From positions 124,001 through 188,000 of the forward strand of contig OY969110.1 of NCBI GenBank assembly GCA_963697995.1: 64,000 nucleotides of DNA. Direction: 5' to 3'. A model generated the notes under the pieces. That model worked only from the letters and a program-made list of their open reading frames with translations. It was not told where the DNA came from and did not search any database. Made by a program: the position numbers and the translations under genes. Origin of the DNA: MFD00082-c5 sp963697995 (lineage in GTDB: Bacteria; Chlamydiota; Chlamydiia; Chlamydiales; JAJFMB01). Of this stretch, positions 18,806 to 27,287 are shown in pieces (the stretch's first letter is position 1; every line of letters begins with the position of its first letter).

Positions 18806-19430
18806 AACATTTCTTGCCATTTTGGCAAATCTGTTTTAGCTAAGACTCCCACAATTTTAAGTCTTTAGCAAATCGAAATAGAACGATTAAGTGAACATCA
18901 TAACACTTAATCGATTAAATGTTGAGGTATTTTTTTTTAAGTCCTGGTGCTTCGATAGAGTAAAAAAACATCCAAATGATTTAAATAAATTAGTTGATAA
19001 AATTCTGCTTTATTTTTGGTGATCTGATTTTTAGATAAGAACTTGTTCTTTTTAATTTTTGCTGTTTCTCTTTCAATTCTAGTTCCTTTTTCCCTCTCTC
19101 CTAACGCGACTTCTCTTCCCCTTAAATCCAGATCTTTTTCAACACTTGATTTAACCAGTGATTTAATTTTTTCCAAGAGTCTTTTTATCTTGGGGATGAG
19201 AAAGTTCATCAATCACTTTAACGCTTTTTGCATGTAAAAGTTCTGCATTATCGTTTGAGCTGTTGATTAATTCATTGACGTGTAGACGCATTAAAAGCAA
19301 AACAATGTCTTGTGCCACCTGGTTCATAGGAATGTGAGGAGAGAAAAACTGACTTAAAATTATTGTTACGAATATGATATAAATGAAAAGCTTTGCGAAT
19401 CAATAATGAAGATAACAAAGGAACCTCCAA
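18806..19430. other. intergenic stretch, possible remnant sequence
   Basis: No supported gene. A 91-codon minus-strand frame (18937-19212) is Lys/Glu/Arg-rich and resembles nothing known, so I do not call it. On the minus strand at about 18838-18870 GACTTAAAAT followed 15 bases later by CTTAGC resembles the anticodon arm region of the tRNA-Leu at 40948. The distance to the GCCAAACCGC box (58 bases versus 56) is almost the same, so this may be a decayed tRNA end. The last 50 bp before 19431 are AT-rich leader of the porin gene. Confidence 0.4.
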
Positions 19431-20469
19431 ATGAAGATGATAACAGTTTCACTGACTGCTTTTATGTTAGCCACAAGTTCTCTCTTGCAAGCAATGAACC
19501 TTAACACACCATCCTGTGAGTGCAGAAAGGGGGGTGCGCACCTTTCTTTAGAATATCTCTATTGGAAAGTTCAAGAGGAGCAGCTCTACCCGGTAATAAT
19601 CGCAGAAAACTTAATTGAAAAAGGGGTAAACGTCACAGACATTTCTGTAAGAAACCAGAATTTTGATTATACGTCAGGATTTCGAGTAACCCTTGCACTC
19701 CCTTACCATACGTGCGACCTTAAACTGGCCTGGACACGCATCCATCCTCGGACAACAACGACGTTTTCAACGTCTTATGTGCAAGACCTAATCGCTAGCT
19801 TTTTTCGATCAAACAGATGGAGATCTTGGACACGCAAAATCGGTTGTGAGTGATTGGGGTTTAAACTTTGACATGTTAGATCTCTCATTTGGTTATGAGT
19901 ATCAGGCAGCAGAGTGCTTAGCTCTACATCCCCATATCGGATTGAAAGGGGGTTGGATCAACCAGACGCAACAAATGGAGGTTAAAGGGATTCTTCACAA
20001 GGAACACACAACAGAGTTCTCTAACGGTTCGGTGAAAAGACAAAATAACTTTAAAGGGATTGGACCTTGTATCGGAATCGATTTAAGTATCGCTTATGGG
20101 CCCCAATTTGGCATTTTCGGCACACTTAGTGGCGCAGCCCCTGTGGGAAAATTTGATCTAAAAACAACCTCCTCCTTAGATGACACTTTTAATAAAGAGG
20201 GAATGGCTGGAAATGGGCGAGAAAAGACAACGATCGAGAATTCCCATAACTTCTTAAGTCCCACTTTCCAGATGTTGGTCGGAGGAGAGTGGAATCGTCT
20301 CTTCTGCAACAAATACTTAGTCCGTTTTGGAGTGGGCTATGAAGTACAATTTTGGTGGAATCAGATAAAATCTAATCTATCTGTTGTTCAAGCTTTATTT
20401 CTAAACACACCGGCAGGTGGCGATCTCACCTTACATGGACTCACAGTTCAGGCAAAGATTGATTTTTAG
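19431..20469 (+). pseudogene. MOMP-like porin (Legionella major outer-membrane protein/Lpg1974 type), frameshifted
   Basis: A signal peptide (MKMITVSLTAFMLATSSLLQ) is followed by the family hallmark LSLEYLYWKVQEEQLYP, seen in Legionella-type MOMPs that are expanded in Simkania and relatives. The first frame runs to 19853 but derails after QDLIAS. The next frame reads FFDQTDGDLGHAKSVVSDWG and LNFDMLDLSFGYEYQAAECL to the C-terminal LHGLTVQAKIDF, a barrel end with a final Phe. Shortening the 6-T run at about 19800 by one T restores a single protein of about 345 residues. Probable role: surface porin and structural outer-membrane protein. It may be a pseudogene, a phase-off allele or a sequencing error. 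Confidence 0.8.
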
Positions 20470-20503
20470 AAAAATGGCGATACCTAATGAATAGTGCCTT
20501 TAG

Positions 20504-21037
20504 CTACAACTCCTGAAGCAAAAAATCTTCTGGGACAAGCTCTTTTTTTGTGTGATAGAAGGAGCAAAGTGAAGTGCGAAAAAGATCAGCTCTTAAAGGA
20601 AGCCCTTTTTCGCAGTAAGTCTTCACTTGATTAAAGACAGCCATTTTAAAGGAGGTGGAATCAGACTCGCTTCCGTTTAAATTATCTAAACTCAATCGGA
20701 AACTAAAACCACAAGCCTTTGAAAGAATCCACTCTAGCGCCTGAGGCTTCGCCTCCATTTTCTCAAAGAGCTCCTGTGTGGCTTTTGTCCTGCCGTCAGG
20801 CTCATACCAATATCCAAAATCAACCAATTTCCGCCGCTCTTCTCCGGCGATTAACCAATGAGCTGTTTCATGCAAAGCGCTCGCAAAAAATCCATGAGCA
20901 AAATAGAGCGTATTATGCTTTAAATCCCCTCCAGAGGGTAGATATAGCGGTTCATCACCCCCTTTTACCAACTGAGTATTGTAGGTATCGAGAAAACAGG
21001 TGTTAAAAAGGGTGATTAAATCGTCTATCGTATGCAT
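20504..21037 (-). CDS. epmC: EF-P hydroxylase (EpmC/YfcM)
   Basis: A 177-residue protein that aligns along its length with E. coli YfcM, the enzyme that hydroxylates the beta-lysylated Lys34 of EF-P. Matching stretches are DDLITLFNTCF, NTQLVKGGDEPLYLPSGGD, FAHGFFASALHETAHWLIAG, RRKLVDFGYWYEPDGR and KPQALEWIL. The HETAHW motif gives the metal-binding His/Glu residues of the YfcM fold. It forms a functional pair with epmA at 9783 but is not in an operon with it. The gene is rare outside gammaproteobacteria as far as I know, so acquisition by transfer is plausible. Confidence 0.92.
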   Translation of the reverse strand: MHTIDDLITLFNTCFLDTYNTQLVKGGDEPLYLPSGGDLKHNTLYFAHGFFASALHETAHWLIAGEERRKLVDFGYWYEPDGRTKATQELFEKMEAKPQALEWILSKACGFSFRLSLDNLNGSESDSTSFKMAVFNQVKTYCEKGLPLRADLFRTSLCSFYHTKKELVPEDFLLQEL

Positions 21038-21215
21038 TTTTTCAATAATAATGGAGTGTTAATTCTACATTCAATAATTCTTTAAGAAACTCGATGGGGT
21101 AGAAGCATTCGGGCATTTAAGTTTATCCCTTAAAACAGGCTTTAAACTCTTAGCCATGCAGCCAAACTTACAAAGAGTGTAACATCTCTGTTTAATAAAT
21201 AAAAAGTGCTTCTTT

Positions 21216-21278
21216 CCTTTTTGAGCGATGTGAAAATTGCACCGGCGAGTAAACATATAGAGCACCGAGCAAAAGATT
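21216..21278. repeat. dispersed repeat, short copy
   Basis: Contains TTTTTGAGCGATGTGAAAAT followed by TGCACCGGCGAGTAAAC and GCACCGAGCAAAAGATT, the core also found at 22396-22525 and in every unit of the 261-bp tandem array. This copy lacks the internal hairpin AAAAGTCGA...TCGACTTTT. It follows the epmC start region in a non-coding gap. Confidence 0.7.
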
Positions 21279-21359
21279 ACTGACTATTTTAGGGCCGCGA
21301 ATAGGGCCGGGTCGGATTAAATGCATAATTTTTCTTTTTTCATTCGATTTATCACTTAC

Positions 21360-21382
21360 GCAGACCCGGCCCCAACCAAAAT
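21360..21382. repeat. short GC-rich repeat, copy 1
   Basis: GCAGACCCGGCCCCAACC followed by AAAAT. It recurs at 21550 and 22351. A related inverted half (GGGCCGGGTCGG) lies at about 21302. The units stand out in an AT-rich gap with no gene between 21038 and 21576. Function unknown. Confidence 0.6.
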
Positions 21383-21549
21383 CCTTTGGTTATTTGTGCC
21401 TCCATGGCATCCTTTCATTTTACCAAATCGAATGCTATGGGCAAATTTTTGGGAGAAATCTTGCGATATTTATAGAGTCCAAACAACATCTCTGATTGAT
21501 ATTTTAATAACTCATCAATTGACTAAAGTTTTTGACAGTGACTAGTTAT

Positions 21550-21572
21550 GCAAGCCCGGCCCCAACCAAAAT
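21550..21572. repeat. short GC-rich repeat, copy 2
   Basis: GCAAGCCCGGCCCCAACC followed by AAAAT, differing from copy 1 by two bases. It ends four bases before the stop of the convergent unknown gene. Confidence 0.6.
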
Positions 21573-21576
21573 CGAG

Positions 21577-22050
21577 TTAAAGGTGTCCTCTCGCCATCTC
21601 GCTTACTCTATTGATTAAATCCTTGTCAATCACTTTAAAATCAGGATCCTTTTCTTTAGATGCTTCTAGATCCTCACTAAACATTCTATTATTTATTGAA
21701 TAAATTTTTATATTTTTCAAATCATCTTCATTAATACCAAGATCACTTAAATTATCAAAATAAGAGCCCTGTCTAGATGACATATAACCATATTGGTTTC
21801 CATTGAGGTCCTCAAATTTAACCAAAACAGTTTTAATAATTTCATTTTTTTTTATTTCTCTTACTCGAAATGGTCCAGCCTGTTTTTTTTCAGTAGCAAT
21901 TTTTAAGACAATCCAATCTCCTACCTTCAAAGTACTTGGATTATGCGATTCAGGAGTAACCTTTGTATCTCGAAAATGCGTCCCATACGCTGGTAGATGA
22001 ATAAACTCCCCATCAGCAGAGTTGTCAGGATGAATCATATTAAATTCCAT
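21577..22050 (-). CDS. protein of unknown function
   Basis: A 157-residue soluble protein, taking MEFNMIHPDNSADGEF at 22050 as start because AAAAGGAAA precedes it. An in-frame ATG 63 bp upstream has no ribosome site. The central part (LKVGDWIVLKIATEKKQAGP, then FRVREIKKNEIIKTVLVKFE) looks like a small beta-barrel with an SH3-like or KOW-like pattern. The C-terminal third is helical and charged. No family is recognised. It sits in the repeat-rich stretch between two copies of the GC-rich repeat, which suggests accessory DNA. Confidence 0.6.
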   Translation of the reverse strand: MEFNMIHPDNSADGEFIHLPAYGTHFRDTKVTPESHNPSTLKVGDWIVLKIATEKKQAGPFRVREIKKNEIIKTVLVKFEDLNGNQYGYMSSRQGSYFDNLSDLGINEDDLKNIKIYSINNRMFSEDLEASKEKDPDFKVIDKDLINRVSEMARGHL

Positions 22051-22395
22051 AAAATTTCCTTTTTTTTCTTGATAAACGTTATTTATTAACAAATAATTAA
22101 ATATACATATCAAATATTTATTCTTATAAACCTTATTCTAAACCAAACCGTTTTTTTTTAAAAGAAATTTTTTTTCTCTATAAGAAAAAAGTAAAATTGA
22201 TACATTTGTAAAAAATAGATTTAAAGAGATCTTTAATTTTAGATAAATTTAAAAATAAACAGTTTAATCTAATAAAAACATCAGAACTTTTAGCTCCTTC
22301 TTATCCTCAAACCAAGTGAATCTGGTCGAATTACAAAAAATAGCATTTACGCAGGCCCGGCCCCAACAATAATACCTTTGACTCTTAGCCCCTAA
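22051..22395. other. AT-rich intergenic stretch
   Basis: About 345 bp, mostly A/T runs upstream of the unknown gene, with one GC-rich repeat at 22351-22373. No gene or RNA is recognisable. Confidence 0.5.
22351..22373. repeat. short GC-rich repeat, copy 3
   Basis: GCAGGCCCGGCCCCAACA followed by ATAAT, the most divergent copy of the repeat at 21360. It lies just before the dispersed repeat at 22396. Confidence 0.55.
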
Positions 22396-22525
22396 CTTTT
22401 TTGAGCGAAGCGATAAAAGTTTTTTACTTCTCTAAAAGTCGACGCAGTCGACTTTTGGATGATGTGAAAATTGCACCGGCGAGTAAACGTGTGGGGCACC
22501 GAGCAAAAGATTTTCGATGAAGTTT
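22396..22525. repeat. dispersed repeat, long copy fused to the toxin gene
   Basis: Matches bases of the 261-bp tandem unit from TTTTTGAGCGAAGCG through the hairpin AAAAGTCGACGCAGTCGACT, the core GATGTGAAAATTGCACC, and the end GATTTTCGATGAAGTTT. The homology stops exactly where toxin-coding sequence begins, so the repeat has replaced the 5' end of higB. Confidence 0.75.
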
Positions 22526-22846
22526 GATTGATGATGACTCTCTAAATGAAGCTATAAGACAGACCGAAAGAGGACTAATCGATGCAGAGCTTGGCGGAAA
22601 TCTTATAAAAATAAGATTAGCCAGAAAAGGAGAGGGTCGATCATCTGGATATCGAACATTGATTGCTTACAAAAAAATGACCGAGCTATATTTTTATACG
22701 GATTTGCCAAAAACGAACGTGAAAATATCGAAAGCAACGAATTAACATCGTTAAAAGAACTTGCAGCTGCATGGATTAAAGCCAATGATGTAAAACTCGA
22801 TCATTCAATTTCTGAAGGTATTTTAAAGGAGATAAATTATGAATAA
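22524..22846 (+). pseudogene. higB: HigB/RelE-type toxin, 5'-truncated and frameshifted
   Basis: The first frame encodes LNEAIRQTERGLIDAELGGN then LIKIRLARKGEGRSSGYRTL ending in IAYKK, a clear match to the HigB-like (RelE superfamily) mRNA interferases. It is then lost in the 7-A run at about 22671. One frame over, the protein continues NDRAIFLYGFAKNERENIES and NELTSLKELAAAWIKANDVK to a TAA at 22846 overlapping the antitoxin start. One extra A restores continuity. The N-terminal 15-20 residues of the family are missing because the upstream DNA is repeat sequence with an in-frame stop. The toxin is thus doubly damaged and very probably inactive. Confidence 0.8.
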
Positions 22847-23171
22847 AAAATCCAATAGATTAACAAAAGCAATTCTTGAGACTGCTAATGATATGGTAAA
22901 TTTTGGAATTATTGGTGAAGAAGATTATGAAAAAATCACCATGCGCCATATCAAGAAAGGCAAATTGCCAACAATAGATCCCATGACAGGCGAAGAAATT
23001 AAATCTTTGCGTGAACAATCTCATCTCAGCCAAGCCGCATTTGCATATTATCTCAATTTAACTGTAGGTTACATATCGCAATTGGAAAGAGGATCAAAAG
23101 AGCCTAAAGGAGCTGTGCTTGTTTTATTAAATATTATTCGACGTAAAGGTATTGATGTTATTTTACATTAA
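22839..23171 (+). CDS. higA: HigA-type antitoxin, XRE helix-turn-helix
   Basis: A 110-residue protein with a charged N-terminal toxin-binding part and a C-terminal XRE domain (about residues 50-100: SLREQSHLSQAAFAYYLNLT, then VGYISQLERGSKEPKG). HigA proteins neutralise the HigB interferase and repress their own operon. The order toxin-antitoxin and the 8-bp overlap are typical of higBA. The gene itself looks intact although its partner is broken, so it may persist as a regulator or immunity protein. A degraded second copy of its C-terminus lies at 25938-26042, inside the left end of the genomic island. Confidence 0.85.
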   Translation: MNKKSNRLTKAILETANDMVNFGIIGEEDYEKITMRHIKKGKLPTIDPMTGEEIKSLREQSHLSQAAFAYYLNLTVGYISQLERGSKEPKGAVLVLLNIIRRKGIDVILH

Positions 23172-23242
23172 ATTTTAAACTGGAATTTATAAATTAGTAT
23201 AAAAAGTTATTTACATATCACTAACATAAAACTATTTAATAT

Positions 23243-24931
23243 TTATTTCTTTTTCATTTTACTAATAATAGAGAAAAAATTTTCACAAACAATTTTTTGT
23301 TCTTCTAAAGTCAAAGTGGTAAACTCATTGAACTGAACCCCTATTTTTTCACGTGGACCCACAATGTCAGGGCATAAAATTAACTTTTTACAAAGATTTC
23401 TATCCATTTTTACAATCTCGTCAAAATGAACTCCTTGCCTCATCAATTCTTGCACGCTCGATAATTCTCTTAATATCCATTGCAAAAATTCGGGATCCAA
23501 TCTTAAAACTGCTCTATGATTTACACCCGGTATCCGAAAGAGAAAATGCCCTGCGACGAGAGTTTGAACCCTTTTGTCATTAAAAGGAAACTCCTTCAAT
23601 CTCTGTTCCCAAAATTTAAACTTTTCAATTGCTGAATACAAACCACCTTGACCTGGAAGGTCATGGTGGGTGAGTTGATCAACGTAAAGAAAATTATTTT
23701 TTAGTGATGTTGAAAGGGATGGACTAAGCGTATTTAAAAAATCAACGATTAACTTAACTGAAAGCGTCGTTTTACTCAATCGCCAAACGGCATAGATTTC
23801 TATTATTCGATCTAAAACAATTTTAAAGGCAGCGTCGTACTTTTTCCTTTCTTCAACGGTCACCGTCCGATTAAATAAGCCGCGGTGTGTTTGTCTCTCA
23901 CCTCCGATCCCCTTTATGGCCAAATAGCTCGCTTTTTTCCAAAAATCATCATCTCTTTCACCCTTTTGACGATAAGCTGAAAATTCCAAATCAAGCAATG
24001 TTTCGCTCAAACTATCAACAGCGCATCTTTCTATTTCCCCAAAATTTAACCAGTTTGTCGAGGCAATTTGCGCAGCCAATTCGCAAAAAAAAAGGCGATG
24101 ACTCTTCTTTATCTGCCCGGCGATGTAGGCGTGATAATGATCGTGATACATAAAATCTATAGGGGGAGCGGGATAGCCATCAGCTGTAGGGGGCACAGGA
24201 GCTATTTTAGGGCAATGGACTGAGACCTCTCTACAATTATCATTCAATACAGACTCTCTAATACTTTCAGCCGTAGAGGGCCCAACGACGAGTTTTAAGG
24301 TGAACCCCTCTTCAGATGTGATATCAAGGAGGGTTTTTACCATTCCCAACGAGGGGATCATTCTATTTTTAGAACCGCAAAAAATTGTAAAAAAGGCAGC
24401 ATTCACTTCTTTTGAAATATTTTTCTCTTCCCTCGTATCGGGAACCATCACAAAATAGTGTTCAGAAGGGGGTTGGGAGCGCATCAGATCAAAAAAATGA
24501 TCCAATTGACTTTCATTGAGTTCCTTGTGTAAATATTCGGTCTTATTAAGGGTATCCTTAATTAAATCTTTAGCAAGCTGACTCACCTGATTATTTGAAT
24601 CGAAGAGCGAAAATGGTTTCAAATCGGAAATTTTGACATCGTTTAATGCAGCGCGCATCTGCATGAGTGTGCCAAGCATAATGGGGGTGATTACTCTCTC
24701 TTTAAGGGCACCCATCGCAATATATTCAAAGTTTTCGCTTAAAAAAAACTCTGAGTTACCAGAAAAATCGTGACTTTCGGCCAATTGATTAACTTTTTCA
24801 TAGAGTTGTTTTTTTTCTACCAAAGTCTCTATTTTCGCTACAAGGTTTTCCCTTTGGAAGGGGGGAAGCTTTTCGATTAATTCATAAAAAGGGCACTGAC
24901 TCCCCTGCATTTTTAAATTAATTGCATCCAT
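23243..24931 (-). CDS. 562-residue protein of unknown function
   Basis: A soluble protein I do not recognise. There is no signal peptide or membrane segment. The central part contains a His-rich motif, DFMYHDHYHAYIAGQI, next to APVPPTADGYPAPPI, and a conserved-looking stretch EGFTLKLVVGPSTAESIRES. The clustered His and Asp could bind metal, but no known family motif is complete. The N-terminal 130 residues and the C-terminus are helical. It is flanked by higA on the left and the tandem repeat on the right. Codon use is like that of its neighbours. Effector or host-interaction roles are possible but unsupported. Confidence 0.7.
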   Translation of the reverse strand: MDAINLKMQGSQCPFYELIEKLPPFQRENLVAKIETLVEKKQLYEKVNQLAESHDFSGNSEFFLSENFEYIAMGALKERVITPIMLGTLMQMRAALNDVKISDLKPFSLFDSNNQVSQLAKDLIKDTLNKTEYLHKELNESQLDHFFDLMRSQPPSEHYFVMVPDTREEKNISKEVNAAFFTIFCGSKNRMIPSLGMVKTLLDITSEEGFTLKLVVGPSTAESIRESVLNDNCREVSVHCPKIAPVPPTADGYPAPPIDFMYHDHYHAYIAGQIKKSHRLFFCELAAQIASTNWLNFGEIERCAVDSLSETLLDLEFSAYRQKGERDDDFWKKASYLAIKGIGGERQTHRGLFNRTVTVEERKKYDAAFKIVLDRIIEIYAVWRLSKTTLSVKLIVDFLNTLSPSLSTSLKNNFLYVDQLTHHDLPGQGGLYSAIEKFKFWEQRLKEFPFNDKRVQTLVAGHFLFRIPGVNHRAVLRLDPEFLQWILRELSSVQELMRQGVHFDEIVKMDRNLCKKLILCPDIVGPREKIGVQFNEFTTLTLEEQKIVCENFFSIISKMKKK

Positions 24932-25092
24932 ATAAATATATTTTAAATTAAAACGATATTATTTGTAAATTGAATTTTTAATAAACCCCCAGAAAAGAAA
25001 GTGAGGTTTTTAAAAATATCGTTAAGCAGTATAAAGGCAAGGATACGTCTGATCGTTTAAAATTTGCGAAAAAGACTTGTTTTTGGCGAGGG

Positions 25093-25692
25093 GATTTTCG
25101 ATGAAGTTTGCTGGATCCAAGCGGCCAGACAGTGTAAATGCACACGGCTGGCCGTTTGGATCAAGGAGACGGCTGGCCGTTTGGATCAAGGAGCAAGTTA
25201 TTTCAGCTTATTCTAATGATCTTATCGAGCAATACCCTCACCTTTTTGAGCGAAGCGAAAAAAGTTTTTTACTTCTCTAAAAGTCGATGCAGTCGACTTT
25301 TGGATGATGTGAAAATTGCACCGGCGAGTAAACGTGTGGGGCACCGAGCAAAAGATTTTCGATGAAGTTTGCTGGATCCAAGCGGCCAGACAGTGTAAAC
25401 GCACACGGCTGGCCGTTTGGATCAAGGAGACGGCTGGCCGTTTGGATCAAGGAGCAAGTTATTTCAGCTTATTCTAATGATCTTATCGAGCAATACCCTC
25501 ACCTTTTTGAGCAAAGCGAAAAAAGTTTTTTACTTCTCTAAAAGTCGATGCAGTCGACTTTTGGACGATGTGAAAATTGCACCGGCGAGTAAACGTGTGG
25601 GGCACCGAGCAAAAGATTTTCGATGAAGTTTGCTGGATCCAAGCGGCCAGACAGTGTAAATGCACACGGCTGGCCGCTTGGATCCTGCAAAA
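25093..25692. repeat. 261-bp tandem repeat, two full units plus a partial third
   Basis: Units begin with GATTTTCGATGAAGTTTGCT at 25093, 25354 and 25615, so the period is exactly 261 bp. Units differ by only a few bases (for example GAGCGAAGCG/GAGCAAAGCG). Each contains the dispersed-repeat core (GATGTGAAAATTGCACC), a GTCGATGCAGTCGAC hairpin, and duplicated GGCTGGCCGTTTGGATCAAG segments. In the partial third unit GGATCCAAGCGGCCAG and its exact reverse complement (25635-25685) form a 16-bp stem that extends further with one mismatch. The array ends 15 bp before the attachment site. Short frames inside it are not genes. Confidence 0.9.
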
Positions 25693-25706
25693 TTCGCGAA
25701 AAGAAA

Positions 25707-25762
25707 TGCTCGGGGCGGGACTCGAACCCGCACGGGCGCTAAGGCCCAAGGGATTTTAAGTC
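25707..25762. other. attachment site, distal copy (att)
   Basis: A 56-bp exact copy of the 3' part of the tRNA-Leu gene (40948-41003), from discriminator base to anticodon loop. The homology ends abruptly on both sides (TCATCC here versus TCCCTT in the tRNA). It is the far boundary of the integrated island. Lacking the 5' half, it cannot make a tRNA. Confidence 0.92.
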
Positions 25763-25937
25763 ATCCGCAACCCAATACACTACAACAAAGAGCAAATCAT
25801 AACAGCTAAACGATTAAATGTTTAGGTAAATTTTCAAGTTACCAACTTTTGTGGGCTTTGGTGCTTTCTTGTGGTAAAGTGGGGTAAAATTGTGAAAAAA
25901 ACATAGTTTAAAAGTTACAGACAACACAAGGCAAGGA

Positions 25938-26042
25938 GCTCTCTTATCCTTGAAAAGGGGTTTGAAGAAACCTAAAGGAACTGTTCTCGCTTTATTGAAT
26001 GTTATTCGACATGATGTGTTGACGATTATTTTAAAAATATAA
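25938..26042 (+). pseudogene. remnant of a HigA-type antitoxin C-terminus
   Basis: LILEKG in one frame and then, after a one-base shift, KKPKGTVLALLNVIRHDVLT IILKI up to a stop at 26042. This aligns with QLERGSKEPKGAVLVLLNII of the higA gene at 22839. Only the last 35 codons remain and no toxin is nearby. It lies 176 bp inside the left island boundary. The rest of 25763-26151 shows only short direct motifs and the AT-rich leader of the next gene. Confidence 0.65.
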
Positions 26043-26151
26043 TCATAAAAACAAGAATTTTAACGTTAAAATTATTGACATAGTATCTCAAAGTATTTAT
26101 CCTACTATTAACTATTATAGCGCAATAACATATTAAAAATAAGGTTTTTAT

Positions 26152-27270
26152 ATGCGATTACTTTGCATTTTCATTTTTCTAACACCCTTCATATCACATT
26201 CGGCCGAATATGATATTTCATCCATGGGAACCGAATCAATCTACGGGATGAACTGGGCTATAAGTGGGATAACTGAAAAAGAACAAGTTTATGGTTTTTG
26301 TAACAGATACAATGGAAAATCATGGGAAAATTTTTTATTTATAACAGATAAAAAAGACGGTCTATTTTTAATTGAAAACCCTAACAAAGATTTTATTATA
26401 AGAGGATGTTACGGTATGAATAATCTTGGTCAGATCGTTGGATATGAAGGCTCAACGGGTATTTTTATTTGGAGTAAACTATTTGGATTTCAACCACTAG
26501 ACATCAAAAATGTCACTCCTATCGGTTGGAATGATTGCGGAATGTTGATAGGAACCATTTCTAACGGTGTCGGTAAATGTGATAGCCCATTTCTTTGGAA
26601 TAATGGTGTTTTTTCAGATATGGGAATGGACTCTGATTTCGCAAAAAATTTTGAAGCTCTAGGATATCAACTAATGAGTGAAATCCAACTCTCATCCATC
26701 AATAACAAAGGTGACATAGCGGGCGTATTTTTTTACGGAAAATACAACGCAAAACATAAAAAATATTCTTACATTGGAGCTAATGCTTTTTTCTGGGATG
26801 GAGAAATGCATGTAATATCAATAGCTCCTAACACCTGCTGGATTGAAAAAATTATGTTGAACAATAATGGTGTTGTTTTATTAAATTTAAAATATGAAGG
26901 TGATTATTCAAAATCATTTATGTGGGATATTGAAAATGGATCTCGTGAACTAAAAGATTTTGATGCTATTGCAATTAATGATTCTTCCGTGATCCTTGGG
27001 CGCCAACGCGGTCTTGCTCAAAATTCATATGCTCTCTGGGAAGATGGAAAAACCAAGACGCTTGCAAGTTTATTAGGCGTATCCTCTTTGGAATCACTTT
27101 CACCTCCCTATTCGGATGATTATTCTGTAGAACGCATAACAACATTGATAGGCATCAACAACAAAAATCAAATGACTGGATTAGGCTTAATTTGGGGTGC
27201 AGAATATCCCTGCATCATTGAACCTAAAAAAGATTCAAACTTCAATCACATTAAATATGATATTAAATAA
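26152..27270 (+). CDS. secreted HAF-repeat protein 1 (propeller-like)
   Basis: A 372-residue protein with a signal peptide (MRLLCIFIFLTPFISHSAEY). It has several repeats of the HAF type, in which an asparagine-rich INxxGxIxG turn precedes an FxW strand: MNNLGQIVGYEGSTGIFIW, INNKGDIAGVFFYG...AFFWDG, IAINDSSVILGRQ...YALWEDG, and INNKNQMTGLGLIWG. This family is known from exported proteins of gammaproteobacteria and predicted to form a beta-propeller; the biochemical role is unknown. It is the first of three homologues within 6 kb on the island. The ankyrin gene follows after 17 bp on the same strand, so they may form an operon. Confidence 0.75.
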   Translation: MRLLCIFIFLTPFISHSAEYDISSMGTESIYGMNWAISGITEKEQVYGFCNRYNGKSWENFLFITDKKDGLFLIENPNKDFIIRGCYGMNNLGQIVGYEGSTGIFIWSKLFGFQPLDIKNVTPIGWNDCGMLIGTISNGVGKCDSPFLWNNGVFSDMGMDSDFAKNFEALGYQLMSEIQLSSINNKGDIAGVFFYGKYNAKHKKYSYIGANAFFWDGEMHVISIAPNTCWIEKIMLNNNGVVLLNLKYEGDYSKSFMWDIENGSRELKDFDAIAINDSSVILGRQRGLAQNSYALWEDGKTKTLASLLGVSSLESLSPPYSDDYSVERITTLIGINNKNQMTGLGLIWGAEYPCIIEPKKDSNFNHIKYDIK

Positions 27271-27287
27271 AAATATTGGTTAATAAA

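Noticed and set aside
18937..19212. 91-codon minus-strand Lys/Glu-rich frame
   Set aside because: Low complexity, no similarity or ribosome site; could be remnant but not supportable.
25093..25692. Possible CRISPR array
   Set aside because: Units are 261 bp, nearly identical over the full period with no variable spacers, and no cas genes are present.
25077..25759. Several overlapping 60-90 codon frames on both strands
   Set aside because: They are translations of the 261-bp tandem repeat and of the tRNA-derived attachment site; the repeats are hairpin-rich and frames differ between units only by repetition.
25707..25762. Second tRNA-Leu gene
   Set aside because: Only the 3' 56 bases match; the D arm and 5' acceptor strand are absent.
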